Shown one piece after another: positions 20,281 through 32,000 of a stretch of 64,000 nucleotides of DNA (its first letter is position 1; each line of letters opens with the position of its first letter). The translations under genes and the position numbers were made by a program. The notes beneath the pieces are model-generated. The model saw only the letters and a list, made by a program, of their open reading frames with translations. It did no database searches and was not told the DNA's origin. The stretch is from Chlorops oryzae. Lineage: Eukaryota > Arthropoda > Insecta > Diptera > Chloropidae. The stretch is taken from NCBI GenBank assembly GCA_020466095.1, contig CM035809.1, positions 20,128,430 to 20,192,429 on the forward strand, read 5' to 3'.

Positions 20281-22045
20281 CCTCTTCTATGGTCAATGGT
20301 CATAGATGACCTATTAGCGAGACTCCATAACCGGAACATTAATTGCACAGGATATGCGGATGACATTGTCATTATAACTAAAGGCAAATTTGACAGCACG
20401 GTCTGTGAAGTCAAGCAATACGCCTTAAATTTAGTCATCGCACGGTGTAAAGAAGTAGGACTGTCTGTCAATCCGGACAAAGCAGTCCTAGTCCCATTTA
20501 CACGCAGGCGTAAAATAACCCTCAAAACACTGGTTATGGGGGAAAAAGTCTTAAATTTCTCCGACGAAGTAAAATATCTCGGGGTTGTTTTAGACAAAAA
20601 ACTGGAATCTGGAACCCCCATATCGACAAAGCCATAGAAAAATCTAGGAAAGCTATGTAAACTTGTCGAAGAATATATGACAAAATGTGGGGACTGGGTT
20701 TAAAAATGATTTATTGGATCTACACAACGATGGTGAGACCAATAATAACATATGCCGCCATTGTCTGGTGGCAAAAAACCAAGGAAATGGAAACCATTGA
20801 AAAATTAGAAAAATTGCAAAGACTGATGTGTATAGGGATTAGTGGAGTGATGAAACCATGTCCCACGGCAGCAATTGAAGCCATCATGGGGATAACTCCA
20901 CTGCGCATCCATGTCAGAAAAATTGCCGCAAATAGTGCGGTTAAATATACCCTGAACAATAAAGACAAAAGACTAGATAACATCATCTGTCTATCTGTTT
21001 TAGATGATATCTCTGAAATAGAAATATCATGCACAATTTCGGATTATATGACTCCAAGATAGATATGTAATAGAAAATTTGAGTTACTGTTCCCAGATCG
21101 AGACTGCTGGATCAACGGAAATGTACCTGAAACCCAAAACACGCTAGTATGGTATTCAGACGATTCGAAAATGGTCTCAGGCGTAGGCACAGGAGTCCAT
21201 GGACCAAAGACCAATAAGAACTTTGCACTTGACAAATGGCCAACTGTCTTTCAAGCTTAAATCTTTGTGATTGAAGTCTGTGCGCATATCGACCTAGATC
21301 GTAGGATCAAGGGAGCATATATTTGTATTTGTTCGGATAGCCAAGCTGCAATAAAGCACTGGCTTCGTACAAACACACATCACTCATAGTGAATAATTGC
21401 TTCATACACTTTCCAGCGTCTAGCACAGCGGAACAAAGTAAAGATATTCTGGGTTCCCGGACATGCAGGAATTGCAGGGAATAAGGCAGCAGACGAACTA
21501 GCTAGCCGCGGGTCTGCAAGCGACTCAAAAACTGGGTCCAACAAAGAATATTTTCGAAGCCTGAGACAGGCAAAACTCAGTGTGAGCCTATATAAAGTCA
21601 GGACTTCAGAAATGCTAAGATTTGGTAAGGAAAATATAGGTAGATTAGTCTCCTTTCTCACAGGCCACTGCCGAAAATACCAGCTCCACAAGATGCACTT
21701 GTAAGGAGACTCCGAGTGCAGACTCTGTCTTGAGGACGAGGAGACTGCATTTCACGTAATGGGCGAATATGTTTCCCATGTAGGTTGAGACTCAGAGTCT
21801 TTAATAAACTTTTGCTAAGCCATGACGAGCTAAGGCTCGAAACTTACCGGAATGTCCTCTCTTTCATAAGGAAGGCTGAGGACAAATTGAACAATCAAAT
21901 TAAATGGGGCCAATTGGCACAACAGATCTAAAATGGTCGCAGTGCATACTCTGCAGAGAGTGAGACCCAAACCGGAAAAAAGTAAAGATATATTTAATTA
22001 AGTTAAGTTTAGTTAAATTAAGTTAAGTTAAGTTCAATTACGTTC
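20281..22045 (+). mobile_element. Decayed non-LTR retrotransposon, RT and RNase H parts
   Basis: Remnant of a non-LTR (LINE) element of the group whose polymerase protein carries an RNase H domain. The 20296-20637 frame holds the reverse-transcriptase motif GYADDIVI and the later GLSVNPDKAVLVPF and VKYLGVVLD blocks. After a frameshift near 20610 and a stop near 20659 the protein continues (MIYWIYTTMVRPIITYAA) to 21062. RNase H follows with YSDDSK (usually YTDGSK), CSDSQAAIKHW and FWVPGHAGIAGNKAADELA near 21140-21520, then a Cys/His-rich end with more stops. The 3' end has a (TTAAG)-like tail at about 21995-22045. The element is 5'-truncated and inactive. It separates the two segmental copies. 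Confidence 0.85.
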
Positions 22046-22213
22046 AAGTTGTGAGGCTCAACACATTCTTTATCTTCATGATGCTTGGAATACTTATTTT
22101 TCCCGCGGTTTTTTTTTTTTTTTTTTTTCCTTTTTAAGAGTTGGGGTGATTGTGTTGAAATGCGATTGAAATAACTTTTACGAATAACAGCTCTTATTTA
22201 CTTAACTCTTTTA

Positions 22214-23483
22214 ACAGGTTGGCTGATAAGTCCCCGGTCTGACACATAGATGGCGTCGCTAGTATTAAATGCATATTATTTTTATATAGTGGCAACCTTC
22301 AAATCATTCGTGTCAAAATTTGACGTCTGTAAGTCAATTAGTTTGTGCGATAGATCGTCTTTTGTGAAGCAACTTTTGTTATTGTGAAAAAAATGGAAAA
22401 AAAGGAATTTCGTGTTTTGATAAAATACTGTTTTCTGAAGGGAAAAAATACAGTGGAAGCAAAAACTTGGCTTGATAATGAGTTTCCGGACTCTGCCCCA
22501 GGAAAATCAACAATAATTGATTGGTATGCAAAATTCAAGCGTGGTGAAATGAGCACGGAGGACGGTGAACGCAGTGGACGCCCGAAAGAGGTGGTTACCG
22601 ACGAAAACATCAAAAAAATTCACAAAATGATTTTCAATGACCGTAAAATGGAGTTGATCGAGATAGCAGAGGCCTTAAAGATATCAAAGGAACGTGTTGG
22701 TCATATCATTCATCAATATTTGGATATGAAAAAGCTCTGTTCAAAATGGGTGCCGCGCGAGCTCACATTTGACCAAAAACAACAACGTGTTGATGATTCT
22801 GAGCGGAGTTTGCAGCTGTTAACTTGCAATACACCCGAGTTTTTGCGTCGATATGTGACAATGGATGAAACATGGCTCTATCACTACACTCCTGAGTCCA
22901 ATCGACAGTCGGCTGAGTGGACAGTAATCGGTGAACCGTCTCCGAAGCGTGGAAAGACTCAAAAGTCCGCTGGCAAAGTAATGGCCTCTGTTTTTTGGGA
23001 TGGGCATGGAATAATTTTTATCGATTATCTTGAGAAGGGAAAAACCATCAACAGTGACTATTATATGTCGTTATTGGAGCGTTTGAAGGTCGAAATCGCG
23101 GCAAAACGGCCCCATATGAAGAAGAAAAAAGTGTTGTTCCACCAAGACAACGCACCGTGCCACAAGTCATGAATTAGGCTTCGAATTGCTTCCCCACCCA
23201 CCGTATGCTCCAGATCTGGCCCCCAGCGACTTTTTCTTGTTCTCAGACCTCAAAAGGATGCTCGCAGGGAATAAATTTGGCTGCAATGAAGAGGTGATCG
23301 CCGAAACTGAGGCCTATTTTGAGGCAAAACCGAAGGAGTACTACCAAAATGGTATCAAAAAATTGGAAGCTCGTTATAATCGTTGTATCGCTCTTGAAGG
23401 GAACTATGTTGAATAATAAAAACGAATTTTGACAAAAAAATGTGTTTTTCTTTGTTAGACCGGGGACTTATCAGCCAACCTGT
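22214..23483 (+). mobile_element. Mariner element, irritans type, 1270 bp
   Basis: Perfect 27-base terminal inverted repeats begin ACAGGTTGGCTGATAAGTCC and are bounded by TA duplications (22212-22213 and 23484-23485), the hallmark of Tc1/mariner insertion. The ends and the encoded transposase closely resemble the Himar1-type irritans subfamily known from horn fly and other insects. It inserted into duplication copy B and is absent from copy A. The ends look intact, so the copy might still be mobilised in trans, but its own gene is broken. Confidence 0.97.
22393..23416 (+). pseudogene. Mariner transposase, frameshifted
   Basis: The transposase frame starts at the ATG at 22393 (MEKKEFRVLIKYCF) with the paired helix-turn-helix DNA-binding region (residues about 1-115, WVPRELT linker at its end). 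The catalytic domain follows. Two of the three aspartates of the D,D34D triad lie in the first frame (TMDETW and HQDNAPCHK) and the third (APDLAPSDFF) in the second frame, from 23186 on. Between CHKS and HELGF a block of about seven codons expected for the family is missing, as a deletion of about 23 bases near 23166-23170 that shifts the frame. Apart from this break the sequence looks little decayed. The product would lack the third catalytic residue. Confidence 0.93.
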
Positions 23484-23646
23484 TAATATATTGTTTAAAG
23501 TTGAAAACGATTCTCTTATTATTTTAAATTAATTAAATTCCCGAAAAATTGCCATGGTATCACCAAATAAAAACAGCTGAGCTAATATTGAATTTTCTTT
23601 GAGCGTCGTTTCAATTTCTCTTCAGTGAAACTACTACGAACTTTCG

Positions 23647-23654
23647 TATATAAA
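23647..23654 (+). promoter_or_regulatory. TATA box of defensin-like gene B
   Basis: TATATAAA at 75 bases upstream of the ATG, at the same spacing as in copy A, followed by a conserved GGAGCT-TAGTTCAAATCGAA leader. Confidence 0.65.
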
Positions 23655-23721
23655 TTGGAGGTAGCTCCCTTGGAGCTTATAGTTCAAATCGAATCTGAAG
23701 TGTTCAGTTATAACATCCAAA

Positions 23722-23919
23722 ATGAAATTCGTTGCTATCTTTGCCGTTGTTATCCTGGCTGTGCTATGTTTCTACACGAGCCCAGTTGCAGCCCAAAGAA
23801 ATCTTTGTAGATTCTCAACTGACATTGGCTGTGCGGATTATTGCGTGAAAAATTTCGCTAATCAAAGCATAATGGGAGGCACTTGCACAGCTAGAGGACG
23901 GTGCATGTGTGAACATTAA
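23722..23919 (+). CDS. Defensin-like secreted peptide B
   Basis: A 65-residue intronless paralogue of the peptide at 19540-19737. The signal peptide differs at only three positions (ends SPVAA). The mature peptide keeps all six cysteines with identical spacing (C-x7-C-x3-C-x13-C-x5-C-x-C) and the GG before Cys4, yet differs at about 18 of 41 other positions. Charge also changes: copy A ends CKCYN, copy B CMCEH. A longer frame in another phase (23625-23810) is a shadow. TATA box, leader and 3' UTR are conserved, so both genes look expressed and functional. Function as for copy A, by inference. Confidence 0.85.
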   Translation: MKFVAIFAVVILAVLCFYTSPVAAQRNLCRFSTDIGCADYCVKNFANQSIMGGTCTARGRCMCEH

Positions 23920-24428
23920 AATAAGTTTGTAACTTATAACTTATGTAATATATATATATGTATGTTAAAAAATTGAAATAAAAACATACTTAAACTGAAT
24001 GAATTTAAAAGTAATCCTTATCTGGAAACAAGATTTAAGATCAATTTTAAATATACATATATACATATATATATACAATATTGTACTCTCATTTTCAATA
24101 AAGACTCCTGTTATATTGTCATGTGGAATAACTATTTAACTAAGTCCTAAGACCATTCATTGCTCGACCAATAGTCTTTACTACTCTTGATCGAGCTGTG
24201 CTCGGTGAATTGATTGATGCCATCTATTTGGTACATGCGTAATCGGTGTAACTGATTTCATGGCCAGCTTACCTTTTCGGCTACCTACTTTAGCTACTGC
24301 AGCCAAGCGCTTGATACTTCAGAGCAATAGAAAATAATAATAATAGTGCCCTCAAAATATTTAATTATAATTAACATATAAGCGCGTCCGGTCACAGTCT
24401 TCTTCGCGCCCACGCGCTTTAGCTTAAT

Positions 24429-24632
24429 CTGGCGGACTCCGACGGATGCAGAAGATGCTCTGAACCGAGGGCACGAGAAACCGTCGAGCAAATTCTCTGT
24501 CACTGCCCGGTTTTTGCCAGGGCGAGACAACAACTGTTCGGGGAACCCTGGCTTCTTAACTCAGACTGTATGACGGAGTATAATCTGTCTACTCTTCTTA
24601 ACTTGGTGAGGATAACCAGCATGTTTCAGTAA
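24429..24632 (+). pseudogene. C-terminal scrap of a non-LTR retrotransposon
   Basis: An open stretch of 67 codons to a TAA reads with the typical tail of jockey/R1-like polymerase proteins: a C-x2-C pair (DGCRRCSE), then ETVEQILCHCPVFARARQQL. Everything upstream (RT, RNase H) is missing, so this is a 5'-truncated relic. About 130 bases of probable 3' UTR follow to about 24765. It begins within a dozen bases of the end of duplication copy B. Confidence 0.75.
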
Positions 24633-27600
24633 CCATGCGCCCTCAAACCCAACCTTATCGACAGCCTGGTTTAAGAACTACACTGGTATGGCTACGGAAC
24701 CAATGGTTCTATGTCTGGACTTAGTGATCGTTCAGTTTTATCTACCCTAACCTAATCTATAAGCTCGTAGTGAAAGACAAATGGACGCGTTTGGCCTTGA
24801 TTTGAGTTTGTTTAGTGAGTTTTTCTTATGTTTATGAAGAGTCCGACATCAGTGTGTGAAACTTAAAAAGGTTGCCTTAGCTATTGGGGGCATCCTTGTG
24901 CTAAAGTTAAATTTTGAGGTAGCTTCACAATTAATTTCGTCTAGTTTTTTTTGGAGACGGGTGGTGGAAGATGTTAATTAATGTGCTTCAGTTATATTAA
25001 ATATTGAAGTCTCAACGATGTATATGAAGTCAAGTAAAAATTGGGATTCGGATATTATTAAATGTTAGAGCAAAAGTGCAGTTTTGTTCACTGAAAATGT
25101 GGATATTGAGGTACCTAATCAAAAAAACAATTTTTTTTCATGCCTTTTTTTGAATATTCTAGAATTTTTCAAGATTTTTCGGAAGAGGCTTATGAGTTTA
25201 GCTTAGTGGCTTTTACGGCCTTCTCCTACTTTATGATCTACTACTTATTTTCTTCCGTGAAGTCAAATTGTAAAATTTTGTAGCATACTTTAAGTGAAAT
25301 TCTTAAGAGTGAACAAAACGTTCATCAAAAGCTTTTCATCGCCTTCGGCCACAATAAATTCTAATCCTTCAAACTTTCTTACTGGATTTTTCTCAATTGG
25401 GTACTTGAGCAAAAGTTTCTTCGAGAGCATGTCGTCTCGCTTCCATTGATAGCTTTTTTATACTGTTATGTTCCCCTGAGGGATTTTCAAAACACTTGCC
25501 TTCTTATAGAAAAACTGATAAAGAATGAAAGTTTGCGCATTAGAGCAGCTTAGGAAATACTTAGTTTTAATATTTAGTAAATATTATTTACTACAATATG
25601 GAAGAATATTCAATTTTTGTGGCAGTAGCGCCTTGCCTAAGCGCTGTCGGTCTCTACAGTAAAAACGTTTTGACCCATTATCATTATTCTTCTTAAATAA
25701 AAATTTTTCTTCTATGGATATTGAAATAATCTTTTAACATAAATGCAATGCCCATTTCAAATTGATAATGTAAAAGATTCGTCTGATTGAGAATTCTCAT
25801 TTGTGAAAAATTCTTTCATGGTTCGAGCTATGAAATTTATACCGCGTTCTTTATATGTCAGAATGGCTCTATTCAAGCTTAAGTATTTAACTTAGCTACA
25901 AACTCAATAGTTTTATCCTTTAAAGACCCACACCAATTAGCAAAAACCTTCAGATTATGCAGTTCATTGCGGCCAAAGCTTAGAAGTAATTGTCGGGTAG
26001 ACCAGAAAAATGTTTCCGCAACATTATTTCGGATTCCCCAGTCATCGTTCGAGCATAAATTTTCTTTTCATTTAACTTTTTTTAAAACAAAAGGCATAAT
26101 TTTTTCCTCTGTATCCAACTCATTTGAACGGAGTCAATGATGCCTGACATACTTGTGTGAAATTCCTTGGTAAACCAATTTAGCTAAACGGGTCTTTGTG
26201 CGTATGCGTGTGTGTGCCAGTGGCAAAGCGAAGGATTACGGAGGCCTGTGAGTGATCTTTTGAAACAGAAAAAAAGTAGAAAATGAAAAGAAAAGTCATG
26301 TGAAATGCAGCTGGGCACAATTAACAGAGGTGAATTGTGAGTCCGACATGCTCAGAAACAATTTCATTGCATACTCTGAGGGGCAAAATTCATAGCAGAA
26401 CATTAGACATTCACGGTAGGAAATATTGCAACTATAACTATAACTGAGTGAAGGTTTTTCATGTTGGAATTTTGTGGCAATTATCAACACAGGAGAGTAT
26501 TTTTCTGTCATCGATGAACAATTTTCCAATGGGGTCCATAATTTCCAACTTAGTTCTCCTGCCTGCTCCACTAACAATTTTCAAGCGATGCTCTTTTTGT
26601 GACTTGCTAAATATTTTTATTACGAATGGCGGTGGTTCCGGAAGTTTCAGCTTTTCGAGCTGCTCGACATTTTGACTGCATTCATAAGTTATCCTTGTGG
26701 TCGAATGAGTGCTAAGTATGTGTCTGTGTATGTGTATGGACATATGTTGTTTGCCTTTATGGCTCTTTCACAAACGAACCGTGTCGCGAAAATGTCTGCG
26801 TGCAATGCGAGGTTATTAAATTTCCCTTCGGGTCTTCGCAGGAAGTTGCACGTGGATGCAGGATCCGTGTGCCTTGATAGCATGTCAAGTCGCTGTTTAG
26901 CTGTATTGCATTCTAAATTCGCTTGCACAGGTGAACTCCACCGATATGAAAGTGTGTGTGTGTGTCGTATGGGTGTCAGTGTCCCGAAATAGTACATTCA
27001 CGTAAATAAATTCGATCGGATTTGGCTGTCTCACAAGGAGACTACATATGAACCTACGAGCGTCCTCCGGTACTTCATCGTTTACCACGACTGCATGCAT
27101 ACATGAGTGCGTGTGCGTGTGCATTGTCGTGTGTGTGGGCTTGGTGTGCGTGAGCACGTTTCCTGTTTTCTGTTTTCGTTGTTGGAATGCAGAGCAGAAA
27201 TTATGGTACTAGCGTCGTGTTTATATTCACATGTCATTAACTTTTGTAATCACAATGTTCTTTAGGAGGCGAAAGTCCTCGAGAAATATTTACGAGAAAT
27301 TTGGGTCAAAAATTTGTATATGTCTGTGGATGGATGGAATGTCAGAAATGGAAGGAAAGTGTCCCTAATGAGATCCTAAATGCGTGCTTTTTAATTGGAT
27401 AAACACAAATTTTACTAGAGACAGGACTAAAAATGTGGTTGAATAGACTTCATTAGAGAGCTTTTAAGGACGATTTTCCTGCGAAGTGTTACAAAGTATT
27501 ACTGAGTGCTTAATGAGCTTTTTGGTTCAAGTGATCTCAATCAAAAATGATTATAATTTTGGTAAACTTGGTCATAATTAATACAGACAAGGAGTTCCCC

Positions 27601-29040
27601 TAAGTAATTATTCTAAGAGACCAAAGAATTCTTCAGTAAAAATAGATTCTTAGAATATATATATATAGGTACCGCTATAATACGGGTAAAGGCACTGCTT
27701 TTCGACACACATGGATGATGTACTAAAGCTTTCAATGAGTTTCTCGTTGGCTTCCTTTTTTTGAATATTCCCTTGCACAATCAGAGGCCATGAATCTGTC
27801 ACTCAATCCAAACAACCAATTAAGGACAATTGGAATAACGATTTCTTAACGACCAATGGCAATGGCATTTCGCGAATCTTTGGGGTGGCAACTCCATTTA
27901 ATTGTTGCTGCCACTTAATTCGAATCAACCGAGATTGTTTTAACGGTTCTTTTTGCCAATTACGCGAAATGTCGAAGCAATTTCCGAGGCTGCACCCTTT
28001 TTTCACTGTCTATATGGGAACGCGATGGAACTCTATGGCCCACGTGTGAACATGTGTGCCTCCAAAGCCACCCCAAACGATGTGAATATTCGAAGGCGCC
28101 CATTTTTTCACATACAACGACTGCAATTAAATTCCGCGCGAGCTTTTCACACATTAAAACGGATGTCCTTGCACGAAATTGCTGTCGAGATTAAAACAAA
28201 AGGAATTACCCGGTGAGAGAATGAAAGTGTTAAAAGTCAATTTGGAATAAATTGCCAAAGGCAGGGAGGGAAAGGAATTCGCATTAATGAATCGGAATTC
28301 AGGAAAATATTTTCCTCTGTTGAGAACTTCCCTTCATGCAATGCGGAAAGGCAGGATTGCCAAGCAACAGGAGCAACAAAGTCATTACAGTTTAAAACTC
28401 CTTCCATCTACAGCGTCCTTGTTTTTCCTCGCATGCAATTTGGCTGCATTAACTCTTCCCCAGCGTCGTCGGCTAAACAGTCTTTGGCACCTTTTAACAG
28501 TCAACCCGAAACATTTCTTTTCCCCCCGAGGGAAGCTGGCTCTTCGCTCTCCATCGCTGACGAACTAATTTAAAATTTCGCACTTTCGGTGACAGAGAAG
28601 CGGCAACTTTCAACCAAGGACGTTTGGGGCGAACGGAAGCGAGGCGCTAGACCACAAGCGAAGAAAATTGCTTTTCCAAGTTTTATCTCGCAGTCGCAGA
28701 AGAGTTAAATCGAAATAGTTTTCCCCCACTTTAAAGGATAAAAAAATCAAAAATTCTGACGACACTAAATTGAGCTGAAAATTCCGATTTTTTCCCGCTC
28801 CTTTCTTTTCATCCGCTGCGGGAAAAGAAAACCTAATCAAGCTGTGGCAGCGGCAATAATTCAATTTCCCCGCTTTTTCCCGCCAGGTGAAGCGAAAGTG
28901 TTAGACTGCGAATGGCTTCATAAACCGCTTCGATGTGGAGTGCCTGACGGCGTTGAAGCCAATTTCAATGGAAATGCAAATACGTGTGAAAAAGTGGAGC
29001 GGCCTCCGATTGATGCAGGATAATAAGAGTTATCGAATGA

Positions 29041-29083
29041 GGGAGAGAGAGAGAGAGAGAGGAGAGAGAAGAGAGAGAGAAAA
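29041..29083. repeat. GA dinucleotide microsatellite
   Basis: An interrupted (GA)n run of about 43 bases. Confidence 0.9.
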
Positions 29084-32000
29084 GACGTTTTTGTATTTCT
29101 AGTTTACGAGAAAAATGGGGAAAATCGAAGTGAAAGTAAATTGAAAACAAATGGTCTTGAGTTGCGGCAAGGAAGGAGTAAATAAGTTAAAGGATCTCGT
29201 CAATGAATTCAATTGCTTTTCGAATTCCCATCGATTCAATTCATATTGATTTATTTCAATATTCTTTGACTCACTCTAATCAATCTAATATCGGTATAAA
29301 TTAATTTCCATTGGAGGTTTTTTACTCCCGCTTGGACTTGCATCATCATGGACATCATCCTTCGGCTTTTCCCCATTTTGACCTCACTTATTGCCACTTG
29401 AAGTTGAAGTTTGAACTGAGCAAACAATTCTCATATCCTTCAACAACGGCTCAAGCTGACAAACTCCCACTCCCCCTCAATGGTCGCCCTAAACCATGTC
29501 GAGGACAAACTTTTCCCTTAAAAGTCATGTTTTTCCATGACACGAATGCATGCAAACATGTTTGCTCATGTGTCTCCATTGCCTTCTCCTTTTGCGTCTC
29601 CGCCTCATCGCCCTCGACTCTCGCCTTGTACATTTTGTTTGAGTTTCCGTTTGCGATTTCATTATTTTCTGTTTCATTACAAGTTTTTGAATTTGAATTT
29701 GAATTTTTTTCCTGCACGCAAGAATTTTCATGCGGACTCGCCACGAACACATGCTTCGTTTTATGAGCACCGAGAGGCCTCGGAAAATATTTACATTTCT
29801 CTCAGAATGCAGGGCGGCTTTCGTTTTCGTGCCGAGGGAAAGTTAAGATTTTCATATCAAGGAACTTGAGTCGTCCTGATTGCCTGCCGCTTCCTGCGTT
29901 CTTCGGCGAAACTTTACAAAATTTTTATTACTTTCATGCAGCATGTTGCATGTTGGACGTGCAATCTAATGAACATTAAGGAAGTTCGGAATTTATGGGT
30001 GTGCATATGTATGCATGTGTGTTTGTGTGTGTGTGTAGGCACATTTTCCGGTTCATGGCCCTTTTGAAGTCTGATCTAATCTTTGAGCAAACTTTTGAAA
30101 GCGAAGTCTGGCAAATTGAAATTTCGTTGGACTTTTGTGGCATATTGTATGGATCTGGCATGTTTTGGAGCAATATTTCTGAAATGAAGTTAAAGGAGAA
30201 CTTTGTCTTGCAGGACTCTTACCTGTCTCGTCCTTAATGAAGTTCAATTTGTCTCATGCGAAGGACTTCATTTGTCGTGAATTTTATCTGGAAATGGAAA
30301 GGGGAAAGTTGTTTATTTTCTGAATATTTTTCGTTTCAAAGAAGAGTGGATTATATTTCTATCTATGGCAGTGTTGCCAGTATTTTGGCGCAGTTTTTCC
30401 CTGTTTTTTTTTTCTATAGAAAAATGATTTAAAAAAATACCCTTTTAAGCATTTGAAGTGGATTTGGGTTAAAAATTAATTTTAAAAAATCGCTTGAAGA
30501 TAGCAAAATCCCTCGATCTGGCATCACTGATCTAAGATGGTGAAAATTCTCTTAGTAGGATTGAAGACAAACAACTTTATTAAAAGAGAAGAAGGGTACT
30601 TTTCAATCAGTATTTCCTTGTTTCTGGGCGTTCTGTTTCCATCGTAGCCCTTCAAACGCAAGTGTTGTCAACAGCATTTAACCGAAAACAATCCCAACTA
30701 ATTAACACGTCCACCCACGCACTCATCAGCGATTGCCATGTTGCTGTTCAAAATGTTTTCAAAGTTGCAATCATTCGAAGAGATTTTCCCCTTCAGCCAC
30801 AAACCGAGCTCGATTGCTGCGCTTCATGAAAATTCAGGTCGAACAGAAAAGCCATCGAAATTGCAAATAAAAGTGAAGGAAAAAAAGAGAAGAAATAGAA
30901 AAATGGAATCTCTGCTGAATAAAAATGTCTAAAATCAGGAAAAATTCGATTCGAATTGAACACGTTTTCTGTTTGCTTCGCTTTTGTGGTCTGATTTGTT
31001 GGTTGAGACGCTCGAATGGCAAATAAAACTCCTAATTGCAACGAACGAAGACGAAGACAAGTGCGAAGAAGGAAGGAAAAAGTAAGAAAGAATCTTCGAC
31101 TTGGTCCATCCGACCGCAGATCTGCAGTCAAACTGTCGTCATTGGCAGCACGTGACTTGCTGCCAGCGCCGAGTGGCAAAGACCAGACCAGACCAAGTAC
31201 AAAGCACTTTGCCAACGAAGCCGCCAGCGGAGGTCATACAGATTGAGTACAATAAAGAATAGAGAGCATGAAAATAAGAAAATAAAATCGAAAAGAAGAA
31301 AAATGTTGGAAAAGTACTCGACTACTTGAAGATTTCTTTCTTCGCTTCACTTTCCATGGAACTTTTGTGCCCTGAACTCCTCCACAGAACTCAACTGAAC
31401 TCAACTCGCGGCATTGTTCCGTTAAATGTTCCACTCCACTCCACTTTATTGCTGTCCTCTTAGTCACATGAGCATGTGGCCGAAGACAAAGTACCTTCGT
31501 CACAAGAGCCAGCAGCAGCGCAATCGAAGGTCTTACTCTTTGCAATGCCATTGTTTGTCCCCCCTTGAAACGCCCCTTTTCTTGAGTGCCACCGATTTGG
31601 CTTTTATGCGTGCGAAGGGAACGACTTCGGAGCTGTCGCCGCCTGTCGTTGACATATGTGCTCTCGTGTATTTAATGGGAATGTGCTCGAATCGATGTAC
31701 GACAGCCATCAATTTCGGAGTGCTTGGATAGTGTGTTTCAGGCCTCATAGGGGCGTCTGCTTTGAAGGGAAATTTTTGAAAAATTTATTTAAACTCGACG
31801 TTTTGAATACTCCCCATGGTAAAGATATTTAAGCAAGTATTGATGAGATGAGAAGGTGTTCCTTGAGGGCCAAAGATGGGCCGAAATTTAATGGCAGGGC
31901 AGGTTGGTCTCTCTTACACATGGACGCACAACGTTGAACTCTAGGCACGGCTATCCATAATTATCATCACGACACGAAGAGAATCCATTTGGCTAAATAA

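Larger units (their letters stand above)
22150..24417 (+). repeat. Segmental duplication, copy B (with mariner inside)
   Basis: Second copy of the 19230-20232 segment, interrupted by the mariner at 22214-23483. It carries defensin-like gene B. Flank, 5' leader and 3' UTR match copy A closely, and the two copies end at the same bases before diverging into different retrotransposon scraps. Confidence 0.9.

Noticed and set aside
29311..29869. Frames of 151 and 110 codons on plus and two on minus over the same bases
   Set aside because: Four mutually overlapping frames with low-complexity content and no family resemblance indicate chance openness in a less AT-rich stretch.
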